Shown: positions 51,547 through 60,831, counted from the first letter of the stretch. The stretch: 64,000 bases of DNA from Luteimonas granuli (GCF_007795095.1 NZ_CP042218.1:1798001-1862000), one strand, 5' to 3'. Notes: generated by a model from the sequence alone, not told the origin. Made by a program: numbers and translations.

Positions 51547-51868
51547 GGGCCTATAGCTCAACGGTCAGAGCAGGGGACTCATCGAGAAGGTGCCGCCGCG
51601 CAGGAATGCGCGGACGGGAACGGGATGAATTCAGGGAAACCTCAGCGGCGCGCCCAGGCGCGGACGGTGGCAACCCTGAGCCAAGCCGGCGGTACACCGC
51701 CGGAAGGTGCAGAGACTACCTGGGGGCTGCAGTGCCCTTGATGACAGGCTCGAGCGTCCCGCACCCCACCCGCCGCGGCGGAGGGTGAAGAGATAGTCCG
51801 CGCCGCGGGGAAACCCGTGGACCACGCGAATCCCTTGGTTCCAGGTTCGAATCCTGGTGGGCCCACCA
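51547..51868 (+). tRNA. ileX: tRNA-Ile(CAU), interrupted by a group I intron
   Basis: Joining 51547-51582 and 51829-51868 gives a complete 76-base tRNA. The acceptor stem is GGGCCTA with TGGGCCC, the anticodon stem GGGGA with TCCCT (loop CTCATAA, anticodon CAT), the T arm CCAGG TTCGAAT CCTGG, and CCA is encoded. The sequence resembles the minor isoleucine tRNA of bacteria, in which C34 is changed to lysidine by TilS so that AUA is read; AUA should be very rare in this GC-rich genome. An initiator or elongator tRNA-Met also has CAT, but the arm sequences fit tRNA-Ile2 better. The gene is split immediately after the anticodon. The 632-base gap 51402-52033 contains only this gene and its terminator. 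Confidence 0.9.
51583..51828 (+). ncRNA. group I intron in the anticodon loop of tRNA-Ile(CAU)
   Basis: A 246-base intron with no protein-coding frame. The internal guide GTG (51590-51592) pairs with exon CAT, the last pair being the usual T-G at the 5' splice site. P2 is CCGCGC/GCGCGG (51596-51613), and P3 is CGGGAT (51621-51626) with GTCCCG (51756-51761). P7 is formed by AGACTA (51713-51718) and TAGTC (51794-51798), the strongest core signature of group I introns. P9 is a seven-base stem capped by GAAA (51810-51813). The last base is G (51828), as required. The P3-P6 core strongly resembles the well-studied Azoarcus tRNA-Ile(CAU) ribozyme. An extra hairpin (about 51719-51747) sits between P7 and P3. 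Self-splicing is expected from structure, not shown. Confidence 0.93.
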
Positions 51869-51888
51869 AGTCAACGCACCATACGCGC

Positions 51889-51924
51889 ACGCATGCGCAT
51901 ACGGATCGCATGCGTATGCGTTTT
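51889..51924 (+). terminator. terminator after the split tRNA gene
   Basis: ACGCATGCGCAT (51889-51900) pairs with ATGCGTATGCGT (51910-51921), with one G-T pair, and runs straight into TTTT. It lies 21 bases after the tRNA 3' CCA and fits a tRNA transcription end. Confidence 0.75.
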
Positions 51925-52033
51925 CCCGTGATGGACCGGCGCGGCCGCTGACTGGTGCCAATGCCCGGCCGCGCGCGCGTGGTGCACAATATCGTTCTTT
52001 TCCGGCATCTGCGCCGCACCGATCAGGAGTCCC

Positions 52034-52549
52034 ATGACGCGTCCTTCCTCCCTCGACCGCGAGCAACTGCTGGCCTGCGGCCGCGGCGAAATGTTCGGCG
52101 AGGGCAATGCCCGCCTGCCGGCCCCGCCGATGCTGATGATGGACCGCATCACCCACATCGCCAGCGAGGGCGGCGCCTACGGCAAGGGCGTGATCCGGGC
52201 CGAGCTCGACATCACCCCGGACATGTGGTTCTTCGACTGCCACTTCCTCAGCGATCCGGTGATGCCGGGCTGCCTGGGCCTGGACGCGATGTTCCAGCTC
52301 GCCGGCTTCTACCTGCCGTGGCTGGGCGAGCCGGGCCGCGGCCGCGCCCTGGGCTGCGGTGAGCTCAAGTTCTCGGGCCAGGTGCTGCCGTCGGCCAGGC
52401 TCGTGAGCTACGAGATCGACATCCGCCGGGTCATGCGCGGCAAGGTGCCGCTGGTGATCGCCGACGGCCGCACCTTCGTCGACGGCAACGAGATCTACGT
52501 CGTCAGCAGCATGCGCGTGGGTCTGTTCAAGGATCTGGAGAACACGTGA
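52034..52549 (+). CDS. fabA: 3-hydroxydecanoyl-ACP dehydratase/isomerase FabA
   Basis: A 171-residue hot-dog fold enzyme. The catalytic His lies in [15 protein letters not shown] and the catalytic Asp in [14 protein letters not shown]. FabA makes trans-2-decenoyl-ACP and isomerises it to cis-3, the branch point to unsaturated fatty acids. It overlaps fabB by one base in the ATG-at-52549 model, so the two enzymes of the pathway are translated together. Confidence 0.98.
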   Translation: MTRPSSLDREQLLACGRGEMFGEGNARLPAPPMLMMDRITHIASEGGAYGKGVIRAELDITPDMWFFDCHFLSDPVMPGCLGLDAMFQLAGFYLPWLGEPGRGRALGCGELKFSGQVLPSARLVSYEIDIRRVMRGKVPLVIADGRTFVDGNEIYVVSSMRVGLFKDLENT

Positions 52550-53757
52550 TGCGCCGGGTCGTCGTGACGGGCATGGGCATCGTTTCCTGCCTAGGCAACA
52601 CGCTTGATGAGGTCTCGCGCGCGCTGCGCGAGGGGCGCAGCGGGATCACCGCGGTGCCGGAGTACGCGAAGCTGGGCCTTCGCAGCCAGGTCGCCGGCGT
52701 GCCCGCGATCGACCTCGACGCCGAGATCGACCGCAAGCGCAAGCGCTTCATGGGCGACGCGGCCGCCTACGCATGGGTCGCGATGCGCGATGCGATCGCG
52801 CACGCGGGCCTGTCGGCGGATCGGGTCAGCGACCCGCGCGTGGGCGTGATCGCCGGCTCCGGCGGCGGTTCGGCCGAGTGGCAGGTCGCCACCGCCGATC
52901 TGCTGCGCGAGAAGGGCGTGCGCAAGGTCGGCCCGTACATGGTGCCGCGCACGATGTGCTCGACGGTCTCGGCCACGCTGGCCACGGCCTTCGGCATCCT
53001 CGGCCTGAGCTATTCGATCTCGGCGGCCTGCGCCACCTCGGCGCACTGCATCGGCGCGGCCGCGGACCTGATCCGGCACGGCGCGCAGGACGTGGTCTTC
53101 GCCGGCGGCGGCGAGGAGGAGCACTGGGCGATGACCAGCATGTTCGACGCCATGGGTGCGCTGTCCTCGGGCTTCAACGACAGGCCGGCGGTGGCCTCGC
53201 GTCCCTACGATGCCGCTCGCGACGGCTTCGTCATCGCCGGCGGCGGCGGCATCCTGGTGCTGGAGGACTACGACCACGCGAAGGCCCGCGGCGCGACCAT
53301 CCACGCCGAACTGGTCGGCTACGGCGTGACCTCCGACGGCGCCGACATGGTCGCGCCCAGCGGCGAGGGCGCGGTGCGCTGCATGAAGAACTCCCTGGCC
53401 GCGGTGCAGGCGCCGGTCGACTACCTCAACACCCACGGCACCTCGACGCCGCTGGGCGACATCGTCGAGCTCGAGGCGGTACGCACCGTCTTCGGCGATG
53501 CGATGCCCCCGCTGTCCTCGACCAAGGCCCTGACCGGCCACTCGCTCGGTGCGGCCAGCGTGCACGAGGCGATCTACAGCCTGCTGATGATGCGCGACGG
53601 ATTCATCGCGGGCTCGGCGCACATCGACCAGCTCGATCCGCGCGCCGAGGGCTACTCCATCGTCCGCGAAAGCCGCGAGGCGAAGCTCGACACGGTGATG
53701 TCGAACAGCTTCGGATTCGGCGGCACCAACGCCAGCCTGGTGTTCGCGCGCGTCTGA
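52549..53757 (+). CDS. fabB: beta-ketoacyl-ACP synthase I FabB
   Basis: A 402-residue thiolase-fold condensing enzyme. The active-site cysteine is in [12 protein letters not shown], and the two histidines in [12 protein letters not shown] and [13 protein letters not shown]. FabB extends the cis-3-decenoyl-ACP made by FabA, committing carbon to unsaturated fatty acids. ATG 52549 lies eight bases after GGAG; a GTG at 52546 is the alternative. The N-terminal [17 protein letters not shown] is typical. Confidence 0.97.
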   Translation: MRRVVVTGMGIVSCLGNTLDEVSRALREGRSGITAVPEYAKLGLRSQVAGVPAIDLDAEIDRKRKRFMGDAAAYAWVAMRDAIAHAGLSADRVSDPRVGVIAGSGGGSAEWQVATADLLREKGVRKVGPYMVPRTMCSTVSATLATAFGILGLSYSISAACATSAHCIGAAADLIRHGAQDVVFAGGGEEEHWAMTSMFDAMGALSSGFNDRPAVASRPYDAARDGFVIAGGGGILVLEDYDHAKARGATIHAELVGYGVTSDGADMVAPSGEGAVRCMKNSLAAVQAPVDYLNTHGTSTPLGDIVELEAVRTVFGDAMPPLSSTKALTGHSLGAASVHEAIYSLLMMRDGFIAGSAHIDQLDPRAEGYSIVRESREAKLDTVMSNSFGFGGTNASLVFARV

Positions 53758-53898
53758 GGCATGGAAAGGTGCCCGGCGCCCTGCGCGGCGCCGCGGCACA
53801 GGGTGTCCGGGACCCATCGTTCCATGCCTGCATCCCCGGGCGCCGTGCCGGCGACGTAGATTGACTGCATACGTCACCGGAACCTCGGAACACTGCGC

Positions 53899-55032
<1,134 letters not shown>

Positions 55033-55211
55033 GGACGTCGGGGCCGGGACGGACGGGGAAGGACGCGTCCCGGAAAGCGTGCCCGTTCCGTGACGCCCGG
55101 GAAATCCAGCCGGGCATACCATCGGCTCCAGCCGACCGTGCTCCTCCCGGTGTGCCCGGTCACGCCACCGGCGTCCTCCCCGATGCCGTCCCCCGAAGCT
55201 GGAGATCGACG

Positions 55212-55784
55212 ATGAAGACCTACAACGTTGGCTACCTGATCGGAAGCCTTGCCAAGGACTCGATCAACCGCAAGCTCGCGCACGCACTGATCAGGCTCGC
55301 GCCGGAGCAGCTGAAGTTCAGGGAGATTTCCTTCGCCGACCTGCCGGCCTACAGCTACGACTACGACAGCGACTATCCACAGGCCGGACGCGACTTCAAG
55401 AAGGCGATCGAGTCCTCGGACGCCATCCTGATCGTGACCCCGGAGTACAACCGCTCCATCCCCGGCGCGCTCAAGAACGCCATCGACTGGGCCAGCCGTC
55501 CCTGGGGCAAGAACTCCTTCGCCCACATCCCTTCGGGCGTGATCGGCACCTCGCCCGGCGCGATCGGCACCGCCGTGGGCCAGCAGCACCTGCGCAGCAT
55601 CCTGGGCTTCCTCAATTCGCCGCAGATGAACTCGCCTGAGGCCTACATCCAGTTCAAGGACGGAATGCTCGACGACGCCGGCGGGATCGCCGATCCGGGC
55701 ACCGCCAAGTTCCTGGCCGACTACCTGGAGGAGTTCCACCAGTTTGTCGCCCGGGTGCTGACCGTGCTGCCGCGCGGCGCCTGA
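55212..55784 (+). CDS. NADPH-dependent FMN reductase (flavodoxin-fold)
   Basis: A 190-residue flavodoxin-like reductase. It starts NVGYLIGSLAKDSINRKLAH, and VTPEYNRSIPGALKNAIDWA is the diagnostic motif of the ChrR/ArsH/azoreductase-like family. GGAG lies upstream of the ATG. The pirin gene begins four bases after its stop, so the two are one operon. It reduces quinones, chromate or flavins; the real substrate cannot be told. Confidence 0.92.
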   Translation: MKTYNVGYLIGSLAKDSINRKLAHALIRLAPEQLKFREISFADLPAYSYDYDSDYPQAGRDFKKAIESSDAILIVTPEYNRSIPGALKNAIDWASRPWGKNSFAHIPSGVIGTSPGAIGTAVGQQHLRSILGFLNSPQMNSPEAYIQFKDGMLDDAGGIADPGTAKFLADYLEEFHQFVARVLTVLPRGA

Positions 55785-55788
55785 CGCC

Positions 55789-56688
55789 ATGATCGAGCTC
55801 GTCATCCGGCAGCGCAGCCGTGACCTGGGTGCGTTCGAAGTCGGTCGCGTGCTGCCGTTCGCGCAGCGCCGCATGGTCGGCCCCTACATCTTCTTCGACC
55901 GCATGGGCCCGAAGGACCTCGCGCCGGGCTTTCCGCGCGAGGCCGACGTCCGCCCGCATCCGCACATCGGCCTGTCCACGATCACCTATCTGTTCGAAGG
56001 CGAGATCATGCACCGCGACAGCGTCGGCTCCGAACAGTCGATCCGGCCGGGCGAGGTCAACTGGATGACCGCCGGCCGCGGCATCACCCATTCCGAACGC
56101 TTCGAGGAACTGCGTGCACACGGCGGCCCGCTGGATGGCATCCAGGCCTGGGTGGCCCTGCCCGACGGGCGCGAGGAAACGGATCCGGGCTTCTGGCACT
56201 ACGCGAGCGGCGCGTTGCCGGTGTTCGAGGGCGATGGCCTCGTCGGCCGCCTGATCGCGGGACGGCTGGCGGGCGTGGAATCGCCGGTGAAGGTGGACTC
56301 GCCGCAGTTCTACGTCCATTGGCAGCTCCACGCCGGTTCGCGCGCATCGTTGCCGGCGGAGTACAGCGAGCGCGCGGTCTATGTCGTCAGCGGCGCGGTC
56401 GAAGTGGATGGCCAGCGCGTGGAGCCCGGCAGCATGGCGGTGCTTGCGGCCGGGAAGGCGGCGACCGTGGCCGCGCTCGACGATGCCGTGGTCATGGCCC
56501 TGGGGGGCGAGCCCGTCGGGCCGCGCTACATCGACTGGAACTTCGTGTCCTCGTCGAAGGAGCGCATCGAGCAGGCCCGCGCCGACTGGGCGGCGGGGCG
56601 GATGAAGCTGCCGGACCTCGACGACCACGAGTTCATTCCGCTGCCGCCGAGGCTCGGGCGCCTGGTGGAGCCGGAGCCGATGTCCTGA
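55789..56688 (+). CDS. pirin family protein (cupin), long form
   Basis: A 299-residue bicupin. The metal-binding cupin motif RPHPHIGLSTITYLFEGEI and MTAGRGITHSERF are canonical pirin segments. Some pirins have quercetin 2,3-dioxygenase activity and others sense redox state through bound iron. It is co-transcribed with the FMN reductase. A second, shorter pirin lies at 57912-58619 on the other strand. Confidence 0.93.
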   Translation: MIELVIRQRSRDLGAFEVGRVLPFAQRRMVGPYIFFDRMGPKDLAPGFPREADVRPHPHIGLSTITYLFEGEIMHRDSVGSEQSIRPGEVNWMTAGRGITHSERFEELRAHGGPLDGIQAWVALPDGREETDPGFWHYASGALPVFEGDGLVGRLIAGRLAGVESPVKVDSPQFYVHWQLHAGSRASLPAEYSERAVYVVSGAVEVDGQRVEPGSMAVLAAGKAATVAALDDAVVMALGGEPVGPRYIDWNFVSSSKERIEQARADWAAGRMKLPDLDDHEFIPLPPRLGRLVEPEPMS

Positions 56689-56737
56689 TGCCGGCCGAGG
56701 AAGCGGCTGTCGCCGCTCCCGCGGGATCGGAAGACGG

Positions 56738-57298
56738 TCAGCGGGCGGGGGCGAAGGTCACTTTCGTCGACACCGCGACCTCGTCCGGGATGATCGAGAC
56801 GTCGCTCCAGTCGCCCGCGCCGACGCCGAAGTCCAGGCGCTTCACCGTGGCCTTGCCCGACAGCACCGGACGGTCGCCCGGGGTCCAGGTGATGGTCAGC
56901 GGGACCGTCTTCTTCACGCCCCGCAGCTCGAGCGTGCCATCGGCGACGTAGCGGTTGTCGCCCAGGCTGCGGAAGCCCGCGGCGGTGTAGCGCGCGGTGG
57001 CGAACTTCGCGACGTTGAAGAAGTCGGCCGTCTCCAGCGTGCTGTCCCGGTCGCCGTTCTTCGTGTCCGCGGTGGCCAGCGGAATGCTCACCTCCAGCTT
57101 CGCGTCCTGCGGCGCCGCGGGATCGAAGCTGAGCGTGGTCCTGAAGTCGGGGAACAGGCCGACGAAGGTCTCGCCCTGGTATTCGCTGGCGAAGCTCAGT
57201 GCGCCCGAGGACTGGACGTAGTCGGCGGCGGCGGCGGCGGGGGCGGCGGCGAGTGCGCCGGCCAGCGCCAGCGGAAGGAAATGGTTGCGGATGGACAT
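56738..57298 (-). CDS. YceI family periplasmic lipid-binding protein
   Basis: A 186-residue YceI protein: signal peptide (LALAGALAAAPAAAAAD), then the lipocalin-like barrel with ATADTKNGDRDSTLETADFF and VADGTLELRGVKKTVPLTIT. YceI proteins bind polyisoprenoid or quinone-like lipids in the periplasm. It starts one base after the stop of cytochrome b561, the typical YceI-b561 pair, so it may receive a lipid or quinol oxidised by its partner (inference). Confidence 0.93.
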   Translation of the reverse strand: MSIRNHFLPLALAGALAAAPAAAAADYVQSSGALSFASEYQGETFVGLFPDFRTTLSFDPAAPQDAKLEVSIPLATADTKNGDRDSTLETADFFNVAKFATARYTAAGFRSLGDNRYVADGTLELRGVKKTVPLTITWTPGDRPVLSGKATVKRLDFGVGAGDWSDVSIIPDEVAVSTKVTFAPAR

Positions 57299-57299
57299 G

Positions 57300-57884
57300 T
57301 CAGTGCTCCGGTGCGGGGTCGGTGGGCGCGTCGGCGCGCCGCAGCGCGGGCAGCATGCGGCGCAGGGTGTCATCGCCCTGGAAGAGGTGGTGGTAGAGGG
57401 CGGCGCCGGCATGCGCCAGCACCAGCAGGAGCAGCAGCCAGAAGCCGTACTCGTGCACCTGGACGGCGGTCGCGGCCAGGTCTTCGCTGCGGCCGGCGAT
57501 CGCCGGCAGGTTGAACTGCTTGAACCACTGCAGCGGGTAGCCCGAAGCCGAGTTGAACACCCAGCCGCTGATCGGGATCGCGAACATCAGGGCGTACAGC
57601 GCCCAGTGCGTGGCCGACGCGATGCGCTCCTGCCAGGTCGGGGTGCCCGGCACCGGCTTCGGCGCGCCCGCGAACAGGCGCCACGCCAGGCGAAGCGCGA
57701 CCAGCGCCAGCAGCGTCAGGCCCAGCGATTTGTGCAGCGCATAGGCGTTGATCTTGGCCGGAGTGGGCGGCATGTCGACCATGGTCAGCCCGAGCCAGGC
57801 CAGCCAGGCGATCAGGCCCAGGATCGCCCAGTGCAGCAGCATGCTGACGGCGCCCCAGCGGCGGTCGGAATTTCGAAGTTGCAT
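57300..57884 (-). CDS. cytochrome b561 family membrane protein
   Basis: A 194-residue di-haem b561 with four transmembrane helices. Candidate haem histidines are in LLHWAILGLIAW, ALHKSLGLTLLAL, ATHWALYALMFA and VHEYGFWLLLLL, the expected spacing. It moves electrons between quinol and periplasmic acceptors. It is in operon with a YceI gene, a pairing seen in many proteobacteria, and lies downstream of a pirin. Confidence 0.94.
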   Translation of the reverse strand: MQLRNSDRRWGAVSMLLHWAILGLIAWLAWLGLTMVDMPPTPAKINAYALHKSLGLTLLALVALRLAWRLFAGAPKPVPGTPTWQERIASATHWALYALMFAIPISGWVFNSASGYPLQWFKQFNLPAIAGRSEDLAATAVQVHEYGFWLLLLLVLAHAGAALYHHLFQGDDTLRRMLPALRRADAPTDPAPEH

Positions 57885-57911
57885 GGTGTCGGCTCCGTTT
57901 CGAAAGCGTGG

Positions 57912-58619
57912 CTACTGCAGGCGCGGAAGATCGAACACGAGGATCTCGGCGCCGTCGCCACGCTCGATCTCCACCCGCGGCTCGTCGGCGTACAGCAGGG
58001 CGTCGCCGGCGGACAGGGCGTGGCCGTTGACCACCGCCCTGCCGCGCGCCATGTGCACATAGGCCAGGCGGCCAGGCGCGATGTCCAGCGCCGCGTCCTC
58101 GCCGGCGTCGAACAGGCCGGCGTACATGCGCGCGTCCTGGTGGATGCGCACCGAGCCGTCGCCGCCGTCGGGGCTGGCGACCAGGCGCAGGCATCCGCGC
58201 TTGTCGGCCTCGGGATAGGCCTTCTGTTCATAGCCGGGCCGGATGCCCTGGCGGTCCGGGATGATCCAGATCTGCAGGAAATGCGTCGTGCGGTCGGCTT
58301 CGTGGTTGTACTCGGAGTGGGTCACGCCGGTGCCGGCGCTCATGCGCTGCACTTCGCCCGGGACGATGCTGGCAGCGTTGCCCATCGAGTCCTTGTGCGC
58401 CAGGCTGCCGTCGAGCACGTAGCTGATGATCTCCATGTCGCGGTGGCTGTGGGTGCCGAAGCCCTGGCCGGCCTGGACGCGATCCTCGTTGATGACCCGC
58501 AGCGGTCCCCAGTGCACATGGCGGGGATCGTGGTAATCGGCGAAGGAGAAGCTGTGCCAGGAATCCAGCCAGCCGTGATTGGCATGGCCGCGTTCGGTGG
58601 CGGGACGCAGGGTGATCAT
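57912..58619 (-). CDS. pirin family protein (YhhW-like), short form
   Basis: A 235-residue bicupin. The metal-site residues are in GFGTHSHRDMEIISYVLDGS and the ring MSAGTGVTHSEYNH. YhhW of Escherichia coli has quercetinase activity in vitro. GGGAG nine bases before the ATG supports the start. It is first in the pirin-b561-YceI operon and divergent from the second YceI gene; the intergenic region has a candidate operator. Confidence 0.93.
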   Translation of the reverse strand: MITLRPATERGHANHGWLDSWHSFSFADYHDPRHVHWGPLRVINEDRVQAGQGFGTHSHRDMEIISYVLDGSLAHKDSMGNAASIVPGEVQRMSAGTGVTHSEYNHEADRTTHFLQIWIIPDRQGIRPGYEQKAYPEADKRGCLRLVASPDGGDGSVRIHQDARMYAGLFDAGEDAALDIAPGRLAYVHMARGRAVVNGHALSAGDALLYADEPRVEIERGDGAEILVFDLPRLQ

Positions 58620-58782
58620 GGTCGGGGACTCCCGGGGCTGGCGGAGCGGCAGGGCCGCGTTGAAGTCATTCTGATTGTGCTGGCGTTAGCGATAAACATG
58701 CTTCAAGTGACATCATTGTTTCATTTCTGTGGTGAATTTCGCCCGGCCCGTAGAAATGGTGCCACGGCTGAAGGGGATGGCG

Positions 58783-58813
58783 TTTGTTCCATTAAAGTCC
58801 CTATTTGTTCCAT
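58783..58813. promoter_or_regulatory. direct repeat pair, 21-base period, in the pirin/YceI intergenic region
   Basis: The 308-base gap 58620-58927 between the divergent pirin operon and YceI gene is much more AT-rich than its flanks, especially 58670-58850. TTTGTTCCAT occurs at 58783-58792 and again at 58804-58813, exactly two helical turns apart. This layout fits a dimeric transcription factor site. No other feature is supported in the gap. The bound protein is unknown. Confidence 0.55.
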
Positions 58814-58927
58814 GAGTAACTGGTAAAAGACAAAAACAGAACGATATGCTGTGCACCCGGCGCCCGCACCTTCCGCCCTGCCGGCCCGTACAGCCACCAC
58901 CATCCACAGCATTCCGGAGCGTTTCCC

Positions 58928-59524
58928 ATGAACATCAACCGACTGTCCCGCGGCGTCCTGGCCGCCACCCTGCTCGCCGCCTCCGCCTCCGCACTGGCCG
59001 CGCCGCTCACCTACACCATGGACCCGACGCACACCGACGTGGTCGCGCAGTGGAACCACTTCGGCTTCTCCAACCCGATCGCGCATTTCGGCCAGGTCGA
59101 GGGCACCATCACCTATGACCCCGACAACGTCGCGGCTTCCAGCGTCGAGGTGGTGATGCCGCTGGCGGGCCTGGACTCGCACGTCGCCAAGTTCGACGAG
59201 CATCTGCGCAGCGCCGACTTCTTCGACGCGGAGAAGTTCCCGCGGGCCACCTTCAAGAGCACGGCCGTGGAGCCGGCAGGCGAGGGCAAGCTGAAGATCA
59301 CGGGCGACCTGACCATCAAGGACATCACGAAGCCGGTGGTGCTCGACGCCACGATCAACAAGGTCGGCACCAACCCGATGACCAACCAGCCGGCCGCCGG
59401 CTTCGATGCGGTGGCCACGATCAAGCGCACCGACTTCGGCCTGGGCATGTACGCCCCGAACGTCAGCGACGAAGTGCAGTTGCGCATCACCACCGAAGCC
59501 TCGGTGCAGAAGGCCGGCGAGTAA
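58928..59524 (+). CDS. YceI family periplasmic lipid-binding protein
   Basis: A 198-residue YceI protein. A signal peptide (LAATLLAASASALAAP) is followed by LTYTMDPTHTDVVAQWNHFG, SADFFDAEKFPRATFKS and GDLTIKDITKPVVLDATI, close to the canonical family sequence. It is a paralogue of the YceI at 56738-57298 but has a separate promoter and ends in its own terminator. It may bind isoprenoid or quinone lipids. Confidence 0.95.
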   Translation: MNINRLSRGVLAATLLAASASALAAPLTYTMDPTHTDVVAQWNHFGFSNPIAHFGQVEGTITYDPDNVAASSVEVVMPLAGLDSHVAKFDEHLRSADFFDAEKFPRATFKSTAVEPAGEGKLKITGDLTIKDITKPVVLDATINKVGTNPMTNQPAAGFDAVATIKRTDFGLGMYAPNVSDEVQLRITTEASVQKAGE

Positions 59525-59544
59525 GTCCCGGCTCGCGGACACGC

Positions 59545-59581
59545 GGCCGCCGCCATCCCCTGGATGCGGCGGCCTTTTTTT
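59545..59581 (+). terminator. Rho-independent terminator after YceI gene
   Basis: A twelve-base stem, GGCCGCCGCCATCC with GGATGCGGCGGCC (one mismatch region), is followed by seven T residues at 59575-59581. The T-tract runs into the terminal repeat of the intergenic element, as at copy 1. Confidence 0.9.
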
Positions 59582-60111
59582 GGTTCATCTCCCAAGTGAG
59601 AGACGCTCCGTCGAGGTTCGCGCCGCCCGCCGCGGAGGCAGGGGGGATGCCCAGCCGGAAGCGTGCGCGTCCTGCTACCGAATCCGGCCGCCGGCCATCC
59701 ATGGCCGGCTCTGGGCATCCCCCCTGCCTCCGCGGCGGGCCCGATCTCTGGTCGCGGTCTGGAGGAGAGCAAGGGCAACAGCAACGGCGACGGCGACGCG
59801 ACGTCGAGACAAGTCGATGTCGAGGTCGATGCCGAAGGCGGTTCGGTCGTCATGCAGGAGCGGCGCGACGAGCGCGTGACCGCTCTTGCTTCTGCTCGTG
59901 ATTTCCGTTCCGAAGCCCGAGAACGCTAGAGCCCGTCCCGCGTGCAGGGGGTGTGCGGACAGCCGGCCATGGATGGCCGGCGGCCGGCAGTGGTAGCAGG
60001 ACGCGGAGACTGCCGGGGGAGCACACCCCCTGCACGCGGGACGGGCAGCGCGGAGTCACAGCGGAGCAACCCAGGGACGCGACACCATCGCCCCGGAGTT
60101 GGGAGAAGAAC
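59582..60111. repeat. structured intergenic repeat element, copy 2 (530 bp)
   Basis: Same element as at 4925-5500 but in the opposite orientation, again filling a gap between convergent genes (YceI and tetR; gene-free span 59525-60124). Ends are GGTTCATCTCCCAA (59582-59595) and its partner TTGGGAGAAGAAC (60099-60111), the latter followed by T7. Module B lies at 59625-59740 with perfect 30-base arms (59625-59654 and 59711-59740). Module A lies at 59932-60045 with perfect 24-base arms (59932-59955 and 60022-60045). The two modules face opposite ways. The short open frames across it are chance products of the repeat and no gene is called. No transposase gene is associated. Confidence 0.9.
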
Positions 60112-60124
60112 TTTTTTTCGCGGC

Positions 60125-60766
60125 TCAGTCCAGGTCGTCGAACCGAGAGGGATCGCGCGCCACGGCGCGCAGCGCCAGGTCGACGGCGGCGAGCCCGTCG
60201 CGCCGCAGATCGATGCGCGCAGGATCCAGCAGGTGCATGCGCAGCGCGCCGGAGATGACGAAGTGGAGGGTGCGCGCGCAGGTCTCGGGGGAAATGCCGT
60301 CGCGCAGCTGGCCCAGTGCCGCGGCGCGCGCGAAGGCCGCCGAGATCCTCGACTGGGTCTGGTGCATGCCCGACTTGCGGATCGCGGTGATGGCGTCGCC
60401 CTCGGCGGGCACTTCGCAGCGCAGCTCGATCACTTCCAGTGCGTTGCGCACCCGTGGCTGCTCGCTCAGGTCGATGAAGGACTGCCGCAGCAGTGCGCGC
60501 AGGTCGCGCAGCGGCGTGTTGCCATCGGGCCGCGACACCCGCTCCAGGCCGTGGAAGAAAGGCACGCTGACACGGTTGATCACCGCTTCCAGGACCTCGT
60601 CCTTGTTCTTGAAGTGCCAGTAGACCGCGCCGCGCGTCACCCCGGCGCGGGCGGCGATCGCCTCCAGGCCGGTGCGTGAGAAGCCGTGGTCCATGAAGCA
60701 GTCCTGGGCTGCGTCGAGGATGGCCTCGCGGGTGTCGAGGGCCTCTTCCCTGGTTCGTCGAGCCAT
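60125..60766 (-). CDS. TetR family repressor of the adjacent RND pump (AcrR/TtgR/SmeT-like)
   Basis: A 213-residue TetR protein. The helix-turn-helix, RTGLEAIAARAGVTRGAVYW followed by HFKNKDEV, is typical. The C-terminal ligand domain resembles AcrR and TtgR. It is divergent from the RND pump genes, and a perfect palindrome in the shared promoter is the likely operator, so it presumably represses the pump until a toxic ligand binds. Its 3' end lies 14 bases from the intergenic repeat. Confidence 0.93.
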   Translation of the reverse strand: MARRTREEALDTREAILDAAQDCFMDHGFSRTGLEAIAARAGVTRGAVYWHFKNKDEVLEAVINRVSVPFFHGLERVSRPDGNTPLRDLRALLRQSFIDLSEQPRVRNALEVIELRCEVPAEGDAITAIRKSGMHQTQSRISAAFARAAALGQLRDGISPETCARTLHFVISGALRMHLLDPARIDLRRDGLAAVDLALRAVARDPSRFDDLD

Positions 60767-60801
60767 TTCAAATGCACACCTAAGCCATCGCCGGATCGGC
60801 G

Positions 60802-60831
60802 TTGACTAACATACATCCATGTATGTATATT
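60802..60831 (+). promoter_or_regulatory. RND operon promoter with overlapping palindromic operator
   Basis: TTGACT (60802-60807) and TATATT (60826-60831) form a sigma-70-like promoter with an 18-base spacer. The spacer is filled by the palindrome ACATACATCCATGTATGT (60809-60826), eight-base arms around a two-base centre. A repressor bound there would block polymerase directly. It lies 35 bases upstream of the tetR start and about 90 bases upstream of the pump start. Confidence 0.8.

Noticed and set aside
51583-51828. Homing endonuclease gene in the intron
   Set aside because: At 246 bases the intron has no room for one, and no LAGLIDADG or HNH motif is seen.
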